Below are positions 23,131 through 34,806 of a DNA stretch of 64,000 bases, piece after piece. Under the pieces are notes generated by a model. It was given only the letters and a program-made list of their open reading frames with translations, made no database searches and was not told the DNA's origin. Each line of letters opens with the position of its first letter. The stretch's first letter is position 1. This DNA comes from Pyrenochaeta sp. MPI-SDFR-AT-0127 (Eukaryota; Ascomycota; Dothideomycetes; Pleosporales; Cucurbitariaceae). The position numbers and the translations under genes are program-made. The DNA lies in contig JAGTJM010000009.1 of NCBI GenBank assembly GCA_020747015.1, forward strand, positions 682,001-746,000, written 5' to 3'.

Positions 23131-24609
23131 CTATCCACTCATCTCCACATCCCCATTCGTCCCCTCCGTCTCTGCAATGACACCAGGATCAAGTCTCCCA
23201 AGACACCCTGGGCAATTATGTAACACCATATGAGCAAACATATCGCAATCAATACAGAAATGGCCCTCGCAGGCTCTGCATTCATACCGCCCACTCTCAC
23301 TGGCCTTCTGCTCCTCGCTATCCTCGTCATCTCTACGTTCGTTCATCTCGCCGTTTGTCTCTATGCCTGACCGCTGCTCTTTGTCACTAATGGGTGGAAC
23401 GGAGAAGCGCGCAAGACAACCAACGCACTCCTTACTACCCTTTTCACGAGCGCGAGACCATGATACGGTGGACCAATTGCGTAGGGGAAAGAGATGGTGG
23501 TATGATCGTGCGAGATGGGTAGAGAGCAATAGTGTGAGCTGGCAGGAGGGACAAGTGATGGGCAAGGAGCAAACTTTGGCACTGCAGCGCGAGCATGTGT
23601 AGCCACCCATGGTGAGGTTGCCGTGGCATGCGCACATTGTGAGGTGGTCTTCGACAACGCGAGAAGGAAACCCCATCATCATGAGCGCGGCTGTCGACTC
23701 AGGAGTAGGACCCGCTGGCTCGACTGCAGCTTGCCGGATGACCGGTGGTGTTGTGGTAGCTAAGAGAAGCTCTTTAAGCATCTCTTGATCCGTAGCAATC
23801 GTATACTCGCTCGCGTCTCCTGCATTCGTCCTCGTAACGATTTCCGTACAAATCTTCAGTCTTGCACTCATCCCTATAATGCTAATGCGTACTCGATCCC
23901 GCGAACACGCCTTGACGGTTTGATGTATATCCCCAGGGTCCAAACTCAGCAAGCTACCAAACACCACAATCACCTCCCGTGTGCCATGACTTGGTGTATG
24001 ATACAATGTCGCCCTCGCCAGTTCCAGTGCGTTCTGCAAGCTCGGCGCACCCTTGGGCTCCTTGCCATCTTCTTTACTCCGTAGTCCTTGTATAGCGGCG
24101 ACGTGTTCGGCGGGGTTCCCTGAGAGCTCTGAGACGCGAATGCACACGCCGTCGTGCATGCCGAGGACGCTCATTTGCGAAATAGGGTTTTGCTCGAAGA
24201 ACTCGCGTACGTAGTCTTGTGCGTAGTTGATCATTGCAATGTATCGGTTCGGTCGCATATCCTTCTCCAACATGGCTTCTGAGAGATCGAGTACCAGGAC
24301 AACATGCCGTATAATGCCTCGCTGGAAAGGCTTCGTGTCTTTCCGTAGTCTCTTGCGCTTCCGCTCTTCTTCACGCTCCTGCACGCTTTGCTCTAGTGTG
24401 CCATCGTCGGCGGGCTGTATCGTCTTCTCTACTGTTCGGGAATACTCTGTCTCCCAAGCGTGCCGCTTCGGCGCTTCCTTCTCGGGTCCTGACCGTTTCT
24501 GTCTCTTACTCGCCGTAGACTGTGCTCTTGTGCTTGAACCGCCGCTCTTGGAGCCTACGTATTCATCTTCAGACCCTTCACCGTCGAACTCATAGTCGGA
24601 GTCTGCCAT
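23131..24609 (-). CDS. SSL1: TFIIH core subunit Ssl1 (p44)
   Basis: Ssl1/p44 is a core TFIIH subunit that stimulates the Rad3/XPD helicase, acting in nucleotide excision repair and in transcription initiation in the nucleus. The intronless gene encodes 492 residues from the ATG at 24609 (MADSDYEFDGEG); an in-frame ATG at 24675 would add 22 residues. After an acidic and basic N-terminal region comes the Ssl1-type von Willebrand A domain (HVVLVLDLSEAM, then AMINYAQDYVREFFEQNP and MSVLGMHDG). A first zinc module has CACHGNL and CSRCSAKVC, followed by the highly conserved LSTHLARSYHHLFPL. The C-terminal RING-like module starts at CVGCLARF and continues with YECRACEGHFCIDCD and HNCPGC. A poorly conserved acidic insertion (ERRDDEDSEEQ) splits this module. 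All expected Cys residues are present, so the gene looks intact. Confidence 0.95.
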   Translation of the reverse strand: MADSDYEFDGEGSEDEYVGSKSGGSSTRAQSTASKRQKRSGPEKEAPKRHAWETEYSRTVEKTIQPADDGTLEQSVQEREEERKRKRLRKDTKPFQRGIIRHVVLVLDLSEAMLEKDMRPNRYIAMINYAQDYVREFFEQNPISQMSVLGMHDGVCIRVSELSGNPAEHVAAIQGLRSKEDGKEPKGAPSLQNALELARATLYHTPSHGTREVIVVFGSLLSLDPGDIHQTVKACSRDRVRISIIGMSARLKICTEIVTRTNAGDASEYTIATDQEMLKELLLATTTPPVIRQAAVEPAGPTPESTAALMMMGFPSRVVEDHLTMCACHGNLTMGGYTCSRCSAKVCSLPITCPSCQLTLLLSTHLARSYHHLFPLRNWSTVSWSRAREKGSKECVGCLARFSVPPISDKEQRSGIETNGEMNERRDDEDSEEQKASESGRYECRACEGHFCIDCDMFAHMVLHNCPGCLGRLDPGVIAETEGTNGDVEMSG

Positions 24610-25219
24610 CGTTCGCGTATTCCTTACTTGTAAGATCGAAAATATAGATTCGTCAAAGCGCTCATAGGTCTCCAAAAGGCACTCGGAAGATCAAATGGCA
24701 GTGCGACACTAAGACCGAAGATGCTGCGAGTCGTAGGTGCTCGACATATGTATGCGGGTAATCTTTTGGCGTCGACGTGCGTTGGAGGCGTCGTCCAGCG
24801 CGGTAGGAGGCTAGGAAATGACGTGGTGAGCATTCACCTGTAGAAGTGGAAAAGCAAGGGCGCCAAGAACCGTCTGAGTGGGACGGTCTCTGTCATGATC
24901 AGACGAGATTTGAGCGGGGATGTGGTTAATTCCGAGTGTTTGGAAGCTTTGTAAAGCACATGGCAATCTTGAGATCCGATCTGACGGGTGACCACGTGAC
25001 AATCAAGACGCGTTCTCACGTTTTGCATGTGGATGGCACGTTGTCAAGGTATGAATACAGTGATCTTTCAGCAAACATTATCTGTGTCGTAGCACTAGCC
25101 AGCGTGACGCATCGTATGCGTCCAAAGAGCCCCAAAATGGTATACGCTATGCTCAGGAAAAATTCATAAAAACATTACGCCGTTGCTTCCTTTTGTTTCC
25201 TCCATATCTCTGGCATACT
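24610..25219. other. Intergenic region between Ssl1 and the chaperone gene
   Basis: This is the Ssl1 promoter together with the 3' flank of the next gene upstream on the minus strand. I recognise nothing else in it. Confidence 0.45.
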
Positions 25220-26474
25220 CTAATTGTATGCTCCTGAACCCGCTACAGTTGGCATTGGCCAGTCATCTTCGGTGATGCTCGACCAGAATACCCAAATCAT
25301 TACTACCGAAAGCAGGGTGAAGAGTGTCTCGAACAGGCCACCATTGATCTTGCCATCAGTGCCGTTGCAGATGTGAACGCTGACAACGTATTGGAAGACT
25401 TGGCCGATACCGAACAAAAGGGCTGCGCTGAGGAGATAAACTAAAACATTGCTATTAGTGTCGGCAAAGCGTAGGGGTCAGACAATAACTTACGCATTGG
25501 TTTACGTTCGCCAAGGATGCGAAGGACCAAAAATGCCTCTAGCAAGAAGAATATAACAAGAAAGACCAGTGGCACAAGCTGGTAGAGCGTATATAGCGCA
25601 TAGGCTTGGTTTGGTAGCTCGAGGGTAGAGTCCCAGTAGTTGGTCCAGCTGAAACCAGTGTCGAGGGCAATGTAGCCTGTACCGACGAAGATGATGAGCG
25701 ACGAGATCAAGAGGAGGCCAATGGATACTGCGGTGCCATCGTCCAAAAGTTGGTACCCAACAACGCCATTAAGCATGAGAATCCAGGATGTTGCAACTAT
25801 GGCCGCAATGTGGATCGCGACAAAGGCCTGCTAGGTGATTAGAGTGTGCTCTCAAACAAAAGCAAGGGCAATGACATACAAGGCGCGCCGAATTGTTCAG
25901 AGGGAAACCACCAATGGTGAAAATCTCGCAGACGGAAATAAGGATGTAGCCGAGGAGGAACAGTTGCATCTCTCTGCTTGTTGTTAGCCAACCATCAATA
26001 GCAACGTAGTGCGCGACGCTTACCTTCTTCCAACGGCAGCCTTCTTCCGTTGCGATCTCCATAGTAGGAATGCGGAGATGACAATTGCGAGAGCGCAGAC
26101 TATTATAGACCCTGCGATTGTGAGTATGAACGTGTGCTGTGAAGGCGCATCCAGATGTACGGACCCAAATTTGCAAGTCTTTTACCGCCGCCTACGCTGA
26201 AGCCTTGTAGGGTGCAGCCTCCCTCCCATCCCGTGCCTTGTTTTGTGGGTGCTTGGTTGAAGAGCTGTACACGAAGTATGGCGGTTAGCGGCGCGCTTGA
26301 AAACAGAGTCGGGCAAGGGGGTGACGAGTTGGCGACGTACATAGCAGACTGTCCACGTTAGTATGTGTTCTCGGTCAATTGCAGCGCAGAGGTTGATTCT
26401 TGCATACCTGGTAATGTGGACCAGAGGTTGCCTGTATCGCGACAGAAGTGGTCGAATTTGCCGTATCGCGACAT
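25220..26474 (-). CDS. CHS7: Chitin synthase export chaperone (Chs7 type), seven exons including an 8-nt microexon
   Basis: Chs7-family proteins are polytopic ER membrane proteins needed for exit of class IV-type chitin synthase. Exons: 26474-26408, 26348-26341, 26264-26186, 26111-26024, 25973-25880, 25827-25494, 25440-25220; 296 residues. The second exon is only 8 nt (TCTGCTAT), flanked by introns of 59 and 76 nt with good donors (GTATGC, GTACGT), branch sites (TACTAAC, GCTAAC) and CAG acceptors. It is needed to keep frame and restores the family motif LPVCYLFNQ. The N-terminus is MSRYGKFDHFC; then come about seven hydrophobic helices, with REMQLFLLGYILIS, CEIFTIGGFPL, LMLNGVVGYQLLDDGT, GFSWTNYWDS and the conserved end FWSSITEDDWPMP. 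Whether it is Chs7 itself or the second paralogue found in filamentous fungi cannot be decided by eye. Confidence 0.88.
26341..26348 (-). other. 8-nt microexon of the Chs7-type gene
   Basis: The exon is TCTGCTAT on the minus strand. It supplies two bases of a Val codon plus Cys and Tyr. Skipping it would join phase 1 to phase 0 and break the frame, so its inclusion is predicted to be constitutive. Confidence 0.75.
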
Positions 26475-28778
26475 AGCTGGCTACAGCTGGGTGGAGCTCA
26501 GCCTCGTGTTCAGATTGTTGCTGTAGAGGAGCGATGGCTGGTGGATGTGCAGAATCGGCGAGTGATAGAAGACGATACTTCGCGTAATCGTGATAAGCAA
26601 CGGGTGTGGGAGCGAACTGTGGAGTGTTCAGAGCGGGTCGCTGAGAGATGATGCGCTGCAGCGTTGGTGTGCGTGGCTGGGAGGAGCAAGTTTCAAGGAA
26701 GCCAAGCTTGGTTACCAGGGCGGTTGGTGTGGCTGCAAATTCACGGATACGACCTGTCACTTTCCCCTGCACCGACACGCCGGTCCGATTGGCAAAAATC
26801 AGTAGCGATTGAGAATCCTGCAGTTCGATGGGCAAGAGACGGTCTGAATATGTGTTGTGTGAGTGATGAGTGATAGCAATGCGACGCTCTCCTGCCTCAT
26901 CACAAGCAACACTGGACAATGCCGAACAGACGGATTAATTTACAACCTGGCCAATGGGTGACGCTCGAGATGCAGACTAGTCGCGTCTCAGATTCAGGAG
27001 TGCAGATCAGCCTGCGGCGAGTGGGTGCGGCGGCAGGACAAGCCACGCGCCTCCATTGAATCAAAACCAAGCTTGCACGCACAGTGACCATGGTCACCAT
27101 ATCGGGAGATGAGATCATGGCAGACATCACAGCCGATTCTACCTCGAGTTTGTCTATTACTGGCACGGGGATTATCGCAGCACTTGTCGTCGGCCTGTCT
27201 CCTCGCAGCAGGAGGTCTGTAACAACACGCAATGCGCCATGAGGCTGGGGGCCAAAAATATGCTGTTTCATGCTGAAGTCCATCTCACAGGGCAGCATCT
27301 CACGAATGCCAGAAGAGCCTCGCCGTTGTGTCGCCTAGGCGATGAACCGGCATCTGTCACCACTCGTGAGGCAAAGAGGTCAAAGATTATCTGTGCGTAA
27401 CTGGGATGAGCATGCCCAGCATCCTCATACTGCTAAGGAGAGTAACGGGTCGTTTCGTTCTCGGTTTCCAGCCCCGAAACATCACTCGCTTGTTTGACGC
27501 TCTGAAGCAAGCGCGAGGAGGCGTTCTTGAGGGCCACTTCTGAGGCACACACGGGGCGGCCTCCACGTGGATATGTATTTTTATGTCTTCTCAGACGAAA
27601 CTGAGTGCCTGTGTTTCGAGGCAACAAAGCTGCAGACGCGCTACCCAATTTGCGCAAGCCAAAGTGTCTGGGAGGGACGATGAGCGAATCCACGCAACGC
27701 CCGAGGAGTGCTTGTTCGGTACATCTCAACAAGTAGAGAAGCTAATGGGAGGCCGCGGTTAGAGAGATTTTTTTGGTTGAACAGTCCCTAATTGTAGCGT
27801 GTTTGGCTCTGTTGAAGCTCATTCATGGCCAGACCTGAGCTCCCATGGTTTCTCTTTAAGCTGTCGTTGGGAGAGAGACTGCAGCAAGGAGCAAAGAGGC
27901 AGACTAGCATCGTACATACACTCTCCGTTGGGACAAGCACCCGATGAACGCCCATCCTGCTGCTGCTGCTGCAGATGTACATCATCGCGCAGGACATGCC
28001 CGCTCCAACAACAGGTTCGCGTTGCGACTGTTCCCGACGTGGTCGGTCCGAGTTGGGAAGGCTGCCAAGCGAGCAGCACCAGGCTGTCAGCCGGACAGGG
28101 ACCACAGCTGGGGACCGCAGCTCATTCGCATGCACCCGACCGCAGACATTTTTGATCACGAAGCACTATCGTGCCCGAAGTCGTTCCCCACAGCTGCCAG
28201 ATGTGACCAGGTCTTGACCGCCCTCGCGCTAGCTTACTCATTTGCACCTATCGTCGGTTGCATGACCTGGGCCCTGTGACGTTGCCCAGCAGCCGCATTT
28301 TCAGACGTTTTTACTTTCACAGTCGTGGAGTCAGGCTGCTCCCTAACAGCCTGCCATCCTCAAGATTCCTTCCTACACGCACGGCAACAGGAGGCCTGCC
28401 AACATCCCACTCCATAACCTGTCGTCTTCGGCACGGCCGCGAGACCAAGATTCGGCTTATCTCCTCGACGACCACGATAAGGACAGCACGCGCTCGTCCT
28501 TCGACACTCCTTCTTCAGACTCACAACTCTCGCTCTGGAGTGATACAGGCGATCTTGTCGACCAGCTAGCTGATCGGGAGGACCCTCTTCGCATCCGTCT
28601 CCGAGAATCACTCGAGGACAACAGACTCCCGCGGCCTCGACGGCAGCAGAAGCGTACACGCTTCCAATCGCAGGAACGTCTCCACGAGAAAGGAAGAGGT
28701 ATAAGCAAGGAGGATATTGAAATTCCTGATCCTGGACCACGAACCATCTCAAAAGCAGAGAAAATCCTCGCTGCAATC
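26475..28778. other. Divergent upstream region of the chaperone and transporter genes
   Basis: This is the largest gap (2.3 kb). Its left part is the promoter of the Chs7-type gene. Its right end (28347-28778) is open in the transporter frame and looks protein-coding, but contains no ATG. A (CTG)5 run lies at 27957-27971. Other open frames on both strands show no recognisable content. Confidence 0.45.
27957..27971 (+). repeat. (CTG)5 microsatellite
   Basis: Five perfect CTG units lie in noncoding sequence between the chaperone and transporter genes. No function is apparent. Confidence 0.7.
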
Positions 28779-30682
28779 ATGGCACCCAACGACAGACCTT
28801 CCCGGATCCACGGGCTGCACGGGAAGAAGCTCATGTGAGTCTTTTACAAACCCAATCATTTAACTTATGCACTAACCACCCTAGTTACTTTACGAGCGTC
28901 TTCGTCTCATTAGGTGTATTCCTGTTTGGGTACGATCAGGGAGTCATGTCCGGAATCATTACGTGCGCGGTCCCGAACCCCTCCATACTCGAATATATCT
29001 GACAGCAGTCGCAGTGGAGTTTATTTTAAGGACTATTTCAATCAGCCGTCAAGTGCCGAACTGGGTACCATGGTCGCCATCCTCGAAGTCGGTGCCTTCA
29101 TCTCGTCATTACTAGTCGGCCGCATAGGAGACGTGTTGGGCAGGCGGAAGACCATTTTATATGGCTCCCTTATCTTCGTCGTCGGTGGTGCCCTCCAAAC
29201 TTTGGCGAATGGTATCCCAATGATGTTACTTGGCAGAATCATCGCCGGTCTTGGTGTCGGAACACTCTCGACCATTGTGCCCGTCTACCAGTCTGAGATC
29301 TCGCCGCCCCATAACCGAGGGAAGATGGGTTGCATCGAATTCACCGGAAACATTACAGGCTATGCTGTCAGTGTTTGGGTTGACTACTTCTGCAGTTACA
29401 TCAAGAGCGACTGGTCTTGGAGAATTCCCCTATTCATGCAATGTATAATGGGACTTCTCCTCGCTGGTGGTAGTCTGCTCATCTGCGAGTCCCCTAGGTG
29501 TGTAGTGTAATCTCCTTTGACATGCACTTTACTAACATGGCCAGATGGCTGTTGGACAACGACCATGACGAGGAGGGTATTGTAGTCATTGCCAATTTGT
29601 TCGGAAAGGGTGATATTCACAACCCCAAAGCACGAGACGAGTACCGCGAAATCAAAATGAACGTCCTCCTCCAACGACAAGAAGGCGAACGATCCTATTC
29701 TGATATGTTCAAGCGGTACTACAAGCGCGTGTTTATTGCCATGTCAGCTCAAGCCTTGGCCCAACTCAACGGCATCAACGTCATCTCGTATTATGCACCA
29801 CTTGTGTTCGAAGAAGCCGGTTGGTACGGTCGTCAGGCTATTCTTATGACTGGAATCAACGCGATCACCTACTTACTATCTACCATACCGCCTTGGTACA
29901 TCATAGATACACTAGGTCGAAGAAAGATCCTTCTCTCTGGAGCCCTGATGATGGTAGTCTCACTCTCCGCCATCTCGTACTTCATCTTCCTACAAGCGAG
30001 CTGGACGCCAAATATGGTAGTCGTATTCGTCATGATCTACAACGCCGCATTCGGATATTCTTGGGGCCCTATCCCATGGTTATATCCGCCTGAGATCCTT
30101 CCACTCAGCATTCGTGCAAAGGGTGCGAGTCTGAGCACAGCCACCAACTGGGCCTTTAACTGGCTGGTAGGAGAAATGACCCCTATTCTGCAGGAGCACA
30201 TTCAGTGGCGCCTGTACCTCATCCACGCGTTCTTTTGCGCTGCCAGCTTCGTCATTGGTGAGTACTATACTTCCTTAGCCTTCCTACACTCATCAGCTAA
30301 CACGCCTGCAGTGTATTTTATCTACCCCGAGACCGCAAATGTTCGTCTGGAAGACATGAATTCGCTGTTCGGGGACGCAACATCCGTTATGCCTACTCCG
30401 CAAACTCTTGCCGAAGCAGAGTCACTCTTTAGTGGAGGTCGTGGCTCTCCTGTGCCATCGCTTGACATTCGTACCGGACGCCGTACACAAGATGATGCCA
30501 TTCCCGGGCTCGACATTGAGCCACCGGATGTTGAAAGTGGTAAAGATTTATCGAAGGCAGAGGCAGAAAGTAATGAAGGTATTGGTGGCTGGATCAGTAA
30601 CATGGTTAAGAGGACCAAGGGTAACGGAGAAGGCGACAGCTCGAGTGGGAAGTATAAGCGAGTCGGACAGGACGAAGACTGA
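28779..30682 (+). CDS. MFS sugar (hexose) transporter or sensor
   Basis: This is a plasma-membrane sugar porter of the major facilitator superfamily. From the first in-frame ATG at 28779 the exons are 28779-28834, 28885-28962, 29015-29497, 29545-30257 and 30312-30682, encoding 566 residues with about 12 membrane helices. Signatures: FLFGYDQGVMSGI at helix 1, GRIGDVLGRRK between helices 2 and 3, VPVYQSEISPPHNRGK, ESPRWL (restored across the 47-nt intron), QLNGINVISYYAP, GRRK again, and PETANVRLEDMN after helix 12. The acidic, Ser-rich C-terminal tail ends SGKYKRVGQDED. This version resembles the group containing Neurospora RCO-3, which includes sensors, but transport and sensing cannot be separated by eye. 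The frame stays open and protein-like 144 codons upstream of this ATG, so the true N-terminus may lie in an unseen upstream exon. Confidence 0.9.
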
Positions 30683-31506
30683 AGGAGTGACTCCAAATTT
30701 TGTTTTAGCATGGCAAACATTTGTGCACCCTCTAGCCTCCATAGGCTTCGGCAGCAGCATGATTCGATAATCCCGGGCAACCTGGATCCACATGCTACTT
30801 TGGTGTTGATAGACGGCGCAAAGCATTTCTAGCGGGAAGAGGGGCCATTCGGCCAGAGCATTGTATCCATAGGAGTTTGTGTCAAAATAAGACGATTGAG
30901 TCTGGGGCAATTGCAAATGACAATATAGGATTTTCGGCTGCACTGCGGTTTCGCCTGTATGCTAATGTAGTGCACAGGCCCGTTGGCATCGGTATCTACC
31001 TTGAAATCTCCATTCCCCAATGTGTAACACAATGGCTGGCCATGTATCTAGTTAATTGCGAACAGGCACAGCACACGTCTTACGCGTCGTTGGCTGCGTT
31101 TTCCCTCGATGGATGGGATGTTTTCACGTGATATCGCAACAGATCGCTACTTCTTCCCCTTGCACACGCGGCCCTAGCTTCGTTCAGCTGCTCGTAGATC
31201 TATTTCGGTACAGCCCACCAACTCCTCGATCTGCGCATCGCAAGGGGTCCATCTACCTCTCCCTTTCTCTGTGAGTCTCTTCGTGCTCTCGCTTTCTTTG
31301 GGGGTTTCTTTGGCTTATAGCCAACTTTTAATTGTTTGCACTCGAACTTCAGCGTTTGAACCTCCTGTTACAGTGCGCAACCTCCGTGATACCGCCTCAA
31401 CAGTTACCACCAAATCAAGCCTTAGGACACGACTACACTCCTCCTGCCTTCCAAAATCGCCATAAAAGCCTTGAAAGGCGAGAACCAGGGCGATCAATTG
31501 TCAATC
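30683..31506. other. Intergenic region before Pmt2
   Basis: It holds the 3' flank of the transporter and the promoter and leader of Pmt2. A possible 50-nt leader intron (31271-31320, donor GTGAGT, acceptor TAG, but no clear branch site) sits in a CT-rich stretch. No other gene is seen. Confidence 0.4.
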
Positions 31507-34020
31507 ATGGCAGCGACGGCGCGCACAACGGGCGCAGACGCACACGCGGAGGAGCTGCGGAGAAGAAATGTAGCGACACAACCTACCACACCGGTAGTGA
31601 CAGGGGCGTCAGCTACAGAGAAGTCGAAGGTCAAGCCGGACGAAGTATGTTTTCTCTATACACGCGGCATTGAGGCTTTCAGCCATACTGCGGCTCCTTA
31701 GTCCAGCTACTCGGGCTAACTCATCCACAGCCTTTCAATATCATCGCCGTCCTCGACGAGTACGAGTTTATTTGGGCGCCGTTGATTTTTACAGCCCTCG
31801 CCTTCTTCACGCGCATGTACAAGATTGGTCTCTCGCCCATTGTCACTTGGGATGAAGCTCAGTAAGCGAAGCTATCATAGCAAAGTGTATATGCACATCT
31901 AACAGAAAGGACAGCTTTGGCAAGTTCGGCTCTCACTACCTCAAGCGCGAATTCTACTTCGATGTCCACCCCCCTCTCGGAAAGATGCTCGTCGGTCTGT
32001 CAGGATACCTCGCAGGTTACAATGGTTCATTCGAATTCAAATCAGGAGAAACATACCCTGAGGAGCTGAACTACACCTTTATGCGTCTCTTCAACTCTGC
32101 ATTTGGTGCTGTCTGTGTTCCCCTGGCCTACTTCACCGCAAAAGAACTCAACTTCCGGAGGCCGGTCGTCTGGTTCGTTACCTTGGCAGTTCTCTGCGAG
32201 AACTCGTACACCACAATCAGTCGCTTCATTCTCCTCGATTCCATGCTACTCTGCTTCACCTTCACCACTGTCTTCTGCTGGTCCAAGTTTCATCGTCAGC
32301 AAAAGGACCCGTTCTCTCCTGAGTGGGGCCTGTGGCTCATGTTGACTGGCGTCTCCATCGGATGCGTATGCAGCGTGAAATGGGTCGGCTTCTTCGTTAC
32401 AGCTTTGGTTGGTCTATACACCATTGAGGATCTTTGGAGGAAGTTCGGCGATCTGAAGATGCCAAAGGTATGCAGATGATTCCGAGCATATTACGTTCAG
32501 GCTAACCCAACTCAGGTTGAGCTGGCCACACATGTCGCTTTCCGGGTGTTTGGCCTTATCCTCATCCCATTGGCTGTCTACACCTTTTCGTTCTACCTAC
32601 ACTTCCTTATTCTCGAGAATAGCGGACCTGGAGATGCCCAGATGAGCTCCCTCTTCCAAGCCAATCTACGAGGAACCGAGGTTGGCAAGGATAGCCCGCT
32701 CGAAGTTGCATATGGCTCCCGTGCGACACTGAAGAACATGGGTTACGGAGGCGGCCTCCTCCATTCTCACGTCCAAACCTATCCCGAGGGCTCTACGCAA
32801 CAGCAAATTACTTGCTACCACCATAAGGATGCTAACAACGACTGGTTTTTCTACCCCAACCGTCACGAAGTTGAGTATCAGCCAGACGAGGAGCTTCGCT
32901 TCCCTGGAAATAACGATATTATTCGACTGATCCACGCCCAAACTGGCCGTAATCTCCACTCCCATCAAGTTGCTGCTCCCGTTACTAAGAGCGACTGGGA
33001 GGTTTCTTGCTATGGTAACACTACTGTCGGTGACACCAAGGATCACTGGGTCATTGAAGTTGTCCGTGATGCCGCTTCCAGGGATCATACAAGAATTCGG
33101 ACGCTCACCACTGCTTTCCGCTTGAAACACAAAGATCTCGGATGTTACCTCCGTGCTGGCAACGTCAATTTGCCTCAGTGGGGATTCAAGCAAATTGAGA
33201 CTACCTGCGTCAAAGCAAATAATCCTCGCGACGTTTACACTCACTGGAATATCGAGAGCCATACCAATGAAAGGCGTAAGTCTCTTGTACATTTTTTCAC
33301 ATGTACTGTTACTGATCTTCATAGTTCCTGCTGGAAACCCAGGCGACTACAAGTCCCCCTTCTTCCAGGACTTCATTCACCTTAATGTAGCCATGATGAC
33401 ATCCAACAACGCCCTCGTCCCCGACCCTGATAAGCAGGACGACCTCGCCTCCAGTTTTTGGCAATGGCCTCTTCTCCATGTTGGTCTTCGTATGTGCGGT
33501 TGGAACGATGATAGTAAGCATTCTGTTGCACCCCAAGAAAGTGGCCCACTGACTAATCATCACAGTTGTCAAATACTTCCTTCTCGGCAATCCCGCCGTT
33601 TACTGGGGAAGCACTGCATCTCTCGGTATCTTCGGTCTCATTGTTGTCTTCTACCTCGTCCGTTGGCAACGTGGGTATAACGATCTCAAACAAACTGAGA
33701 TCGATCAGATCGTCTACTCTGGTATCTATCCCGTCATCGGCTGGGTCTTGCATTACATCCCATTCGTCGCCATGGGTCGTGTAACGTATGTGCATCATTA
33801 CTACCCTGCACTGTGGTTTGCAATTATCGTGATGGGCTTCTGTTTGGATTGGTCAACAAGAAAGTTGAGCAAGCAGGTTCAATGGGGTATCTTTGGGGTG
33901 CTCTATGCAGTCATCATTGGACTGTACTGGTTGTTCAGGGCTATCAGCTTTGGTATGGTTGGACCGAGCAGCCAGTGGAAACACCTCAAGTGGTTCGACA
34001 GCTGGAAGATGACCGACTAA
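31507..34020 (+). CDS. PMT2: Dolichyl-phosphate-mannose protein O-mannosyltransferase, Pmt2 subfamily
   Basis: Pmt2 is an ER membrane enzyme that transfers mannose from dolichol phosphate to Ser/Thr of secretory proteins, usually as a heterodimer with Pmt1. Six exons (31507-31644, 31731-31861, 31915-32467, 32516-33275, 33325-33513, 33566-34020) give 741 residues, normal for the subfamily. The catalytic first lumenal loop has TWDEAHFGKFGSHYLKRE followed by FDVHPPLGKML. Helices fill residues 60-280. A lumenal block of three MIR motifs follows (SRATLKNMG, SHVQTYPEGS, HLHSHQ-like LHSHQVAAP). The C-terminal membrane part contains WQWPLLHVGLRMCGW and TYVHHYYPALWFA. Introns are 48-86 nt with standard ends. 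The intact WDE motif and Pmt2-like loop support an active enzyme. Deletion is lethal or severe in many fungi (family knowledge). Confidence 0.95.
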
Positions 34021-34806
34021 GTGAAAGATTTCTTCGTGGGTTCTTCACAAGCCAGATTCAATCTTAATACGAATCTTCGGCACAAAATGGGTCTGGAGAG
34101 AAGGGAAGGGCAGGTTAGGCCTAGCTTGGCATTTGGCCTGCTAAAGTGTTTACTTTGTAACAACATTACTTTTGCATCGACTTCTCTCAGCACAAGTTCT
34201 AGGGATATGGATAGAGTGCATACTTATGCGTCATGGTATGGGATGGTTAGCAAGGTGTTTGAGGGGATAGTGGCGGTCTCAACTGTGTTGACTTCCGTAT
34301 AGTGCGATCAATTCAACTCTACATTCCGTATCTACTTTTCGGTCTTTTCACATGTTCAAACGTCCGAGCAGGTGATACGACATGGATATTCCCCAAACAG
34401 CTAGTGAGCCCACTCTCCACCAGTGCTACCCCGGATCTGCGAAGAACAGCCCCACCACCAGTACCTTCAGTATTGCCTGGCATCGGAAAGTCTTCGCAAA
34501 ATTGACCGCGTTCAGCAGGCGCGTCTGTATTGGCACCAAGGAATACTCACGCGCACCAATGACGTACCTCGAGCGACGGCCTTTGTCTGTCATGCCGAGG
34601 TCCGCCACCCTCTGACACGGCCGGAGTGAGTCCGGTGGACAATTCGTGGCGCATGGTCGAGATGGTGCGGCAGAGAGTCCCCTCTTTGAAGCCGCGGCGG
34701 AACCGCAGCTCGACAAGATCTATGTATTCGACATCAGCTAAGAACACGTAGAACTCCTGTCGCTGTACCACACACACAGCTCCTCTCGTAGGGTTCTAAG
34801 CACAGC
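34021..34806. other. Intergenic region between Pmt2 and the SDR gene
   Basis: It contains the Pmt2 3' flank and the upstream region of the SDR. Small open frames on both strands near 34400-34780 overlap each other and have no motifs. I see no RNA gene. Confidence 0.45.

Noticed and set aside
27944..28279. 111-codon frame starting MNAHPAAAAADV upstream of the transporter
   Set aside because: The Ala run only reflects the CTG/GCT repeat. No strong donor joins it to the transporter frame; it is left as a weak candidate for a 5' exon.
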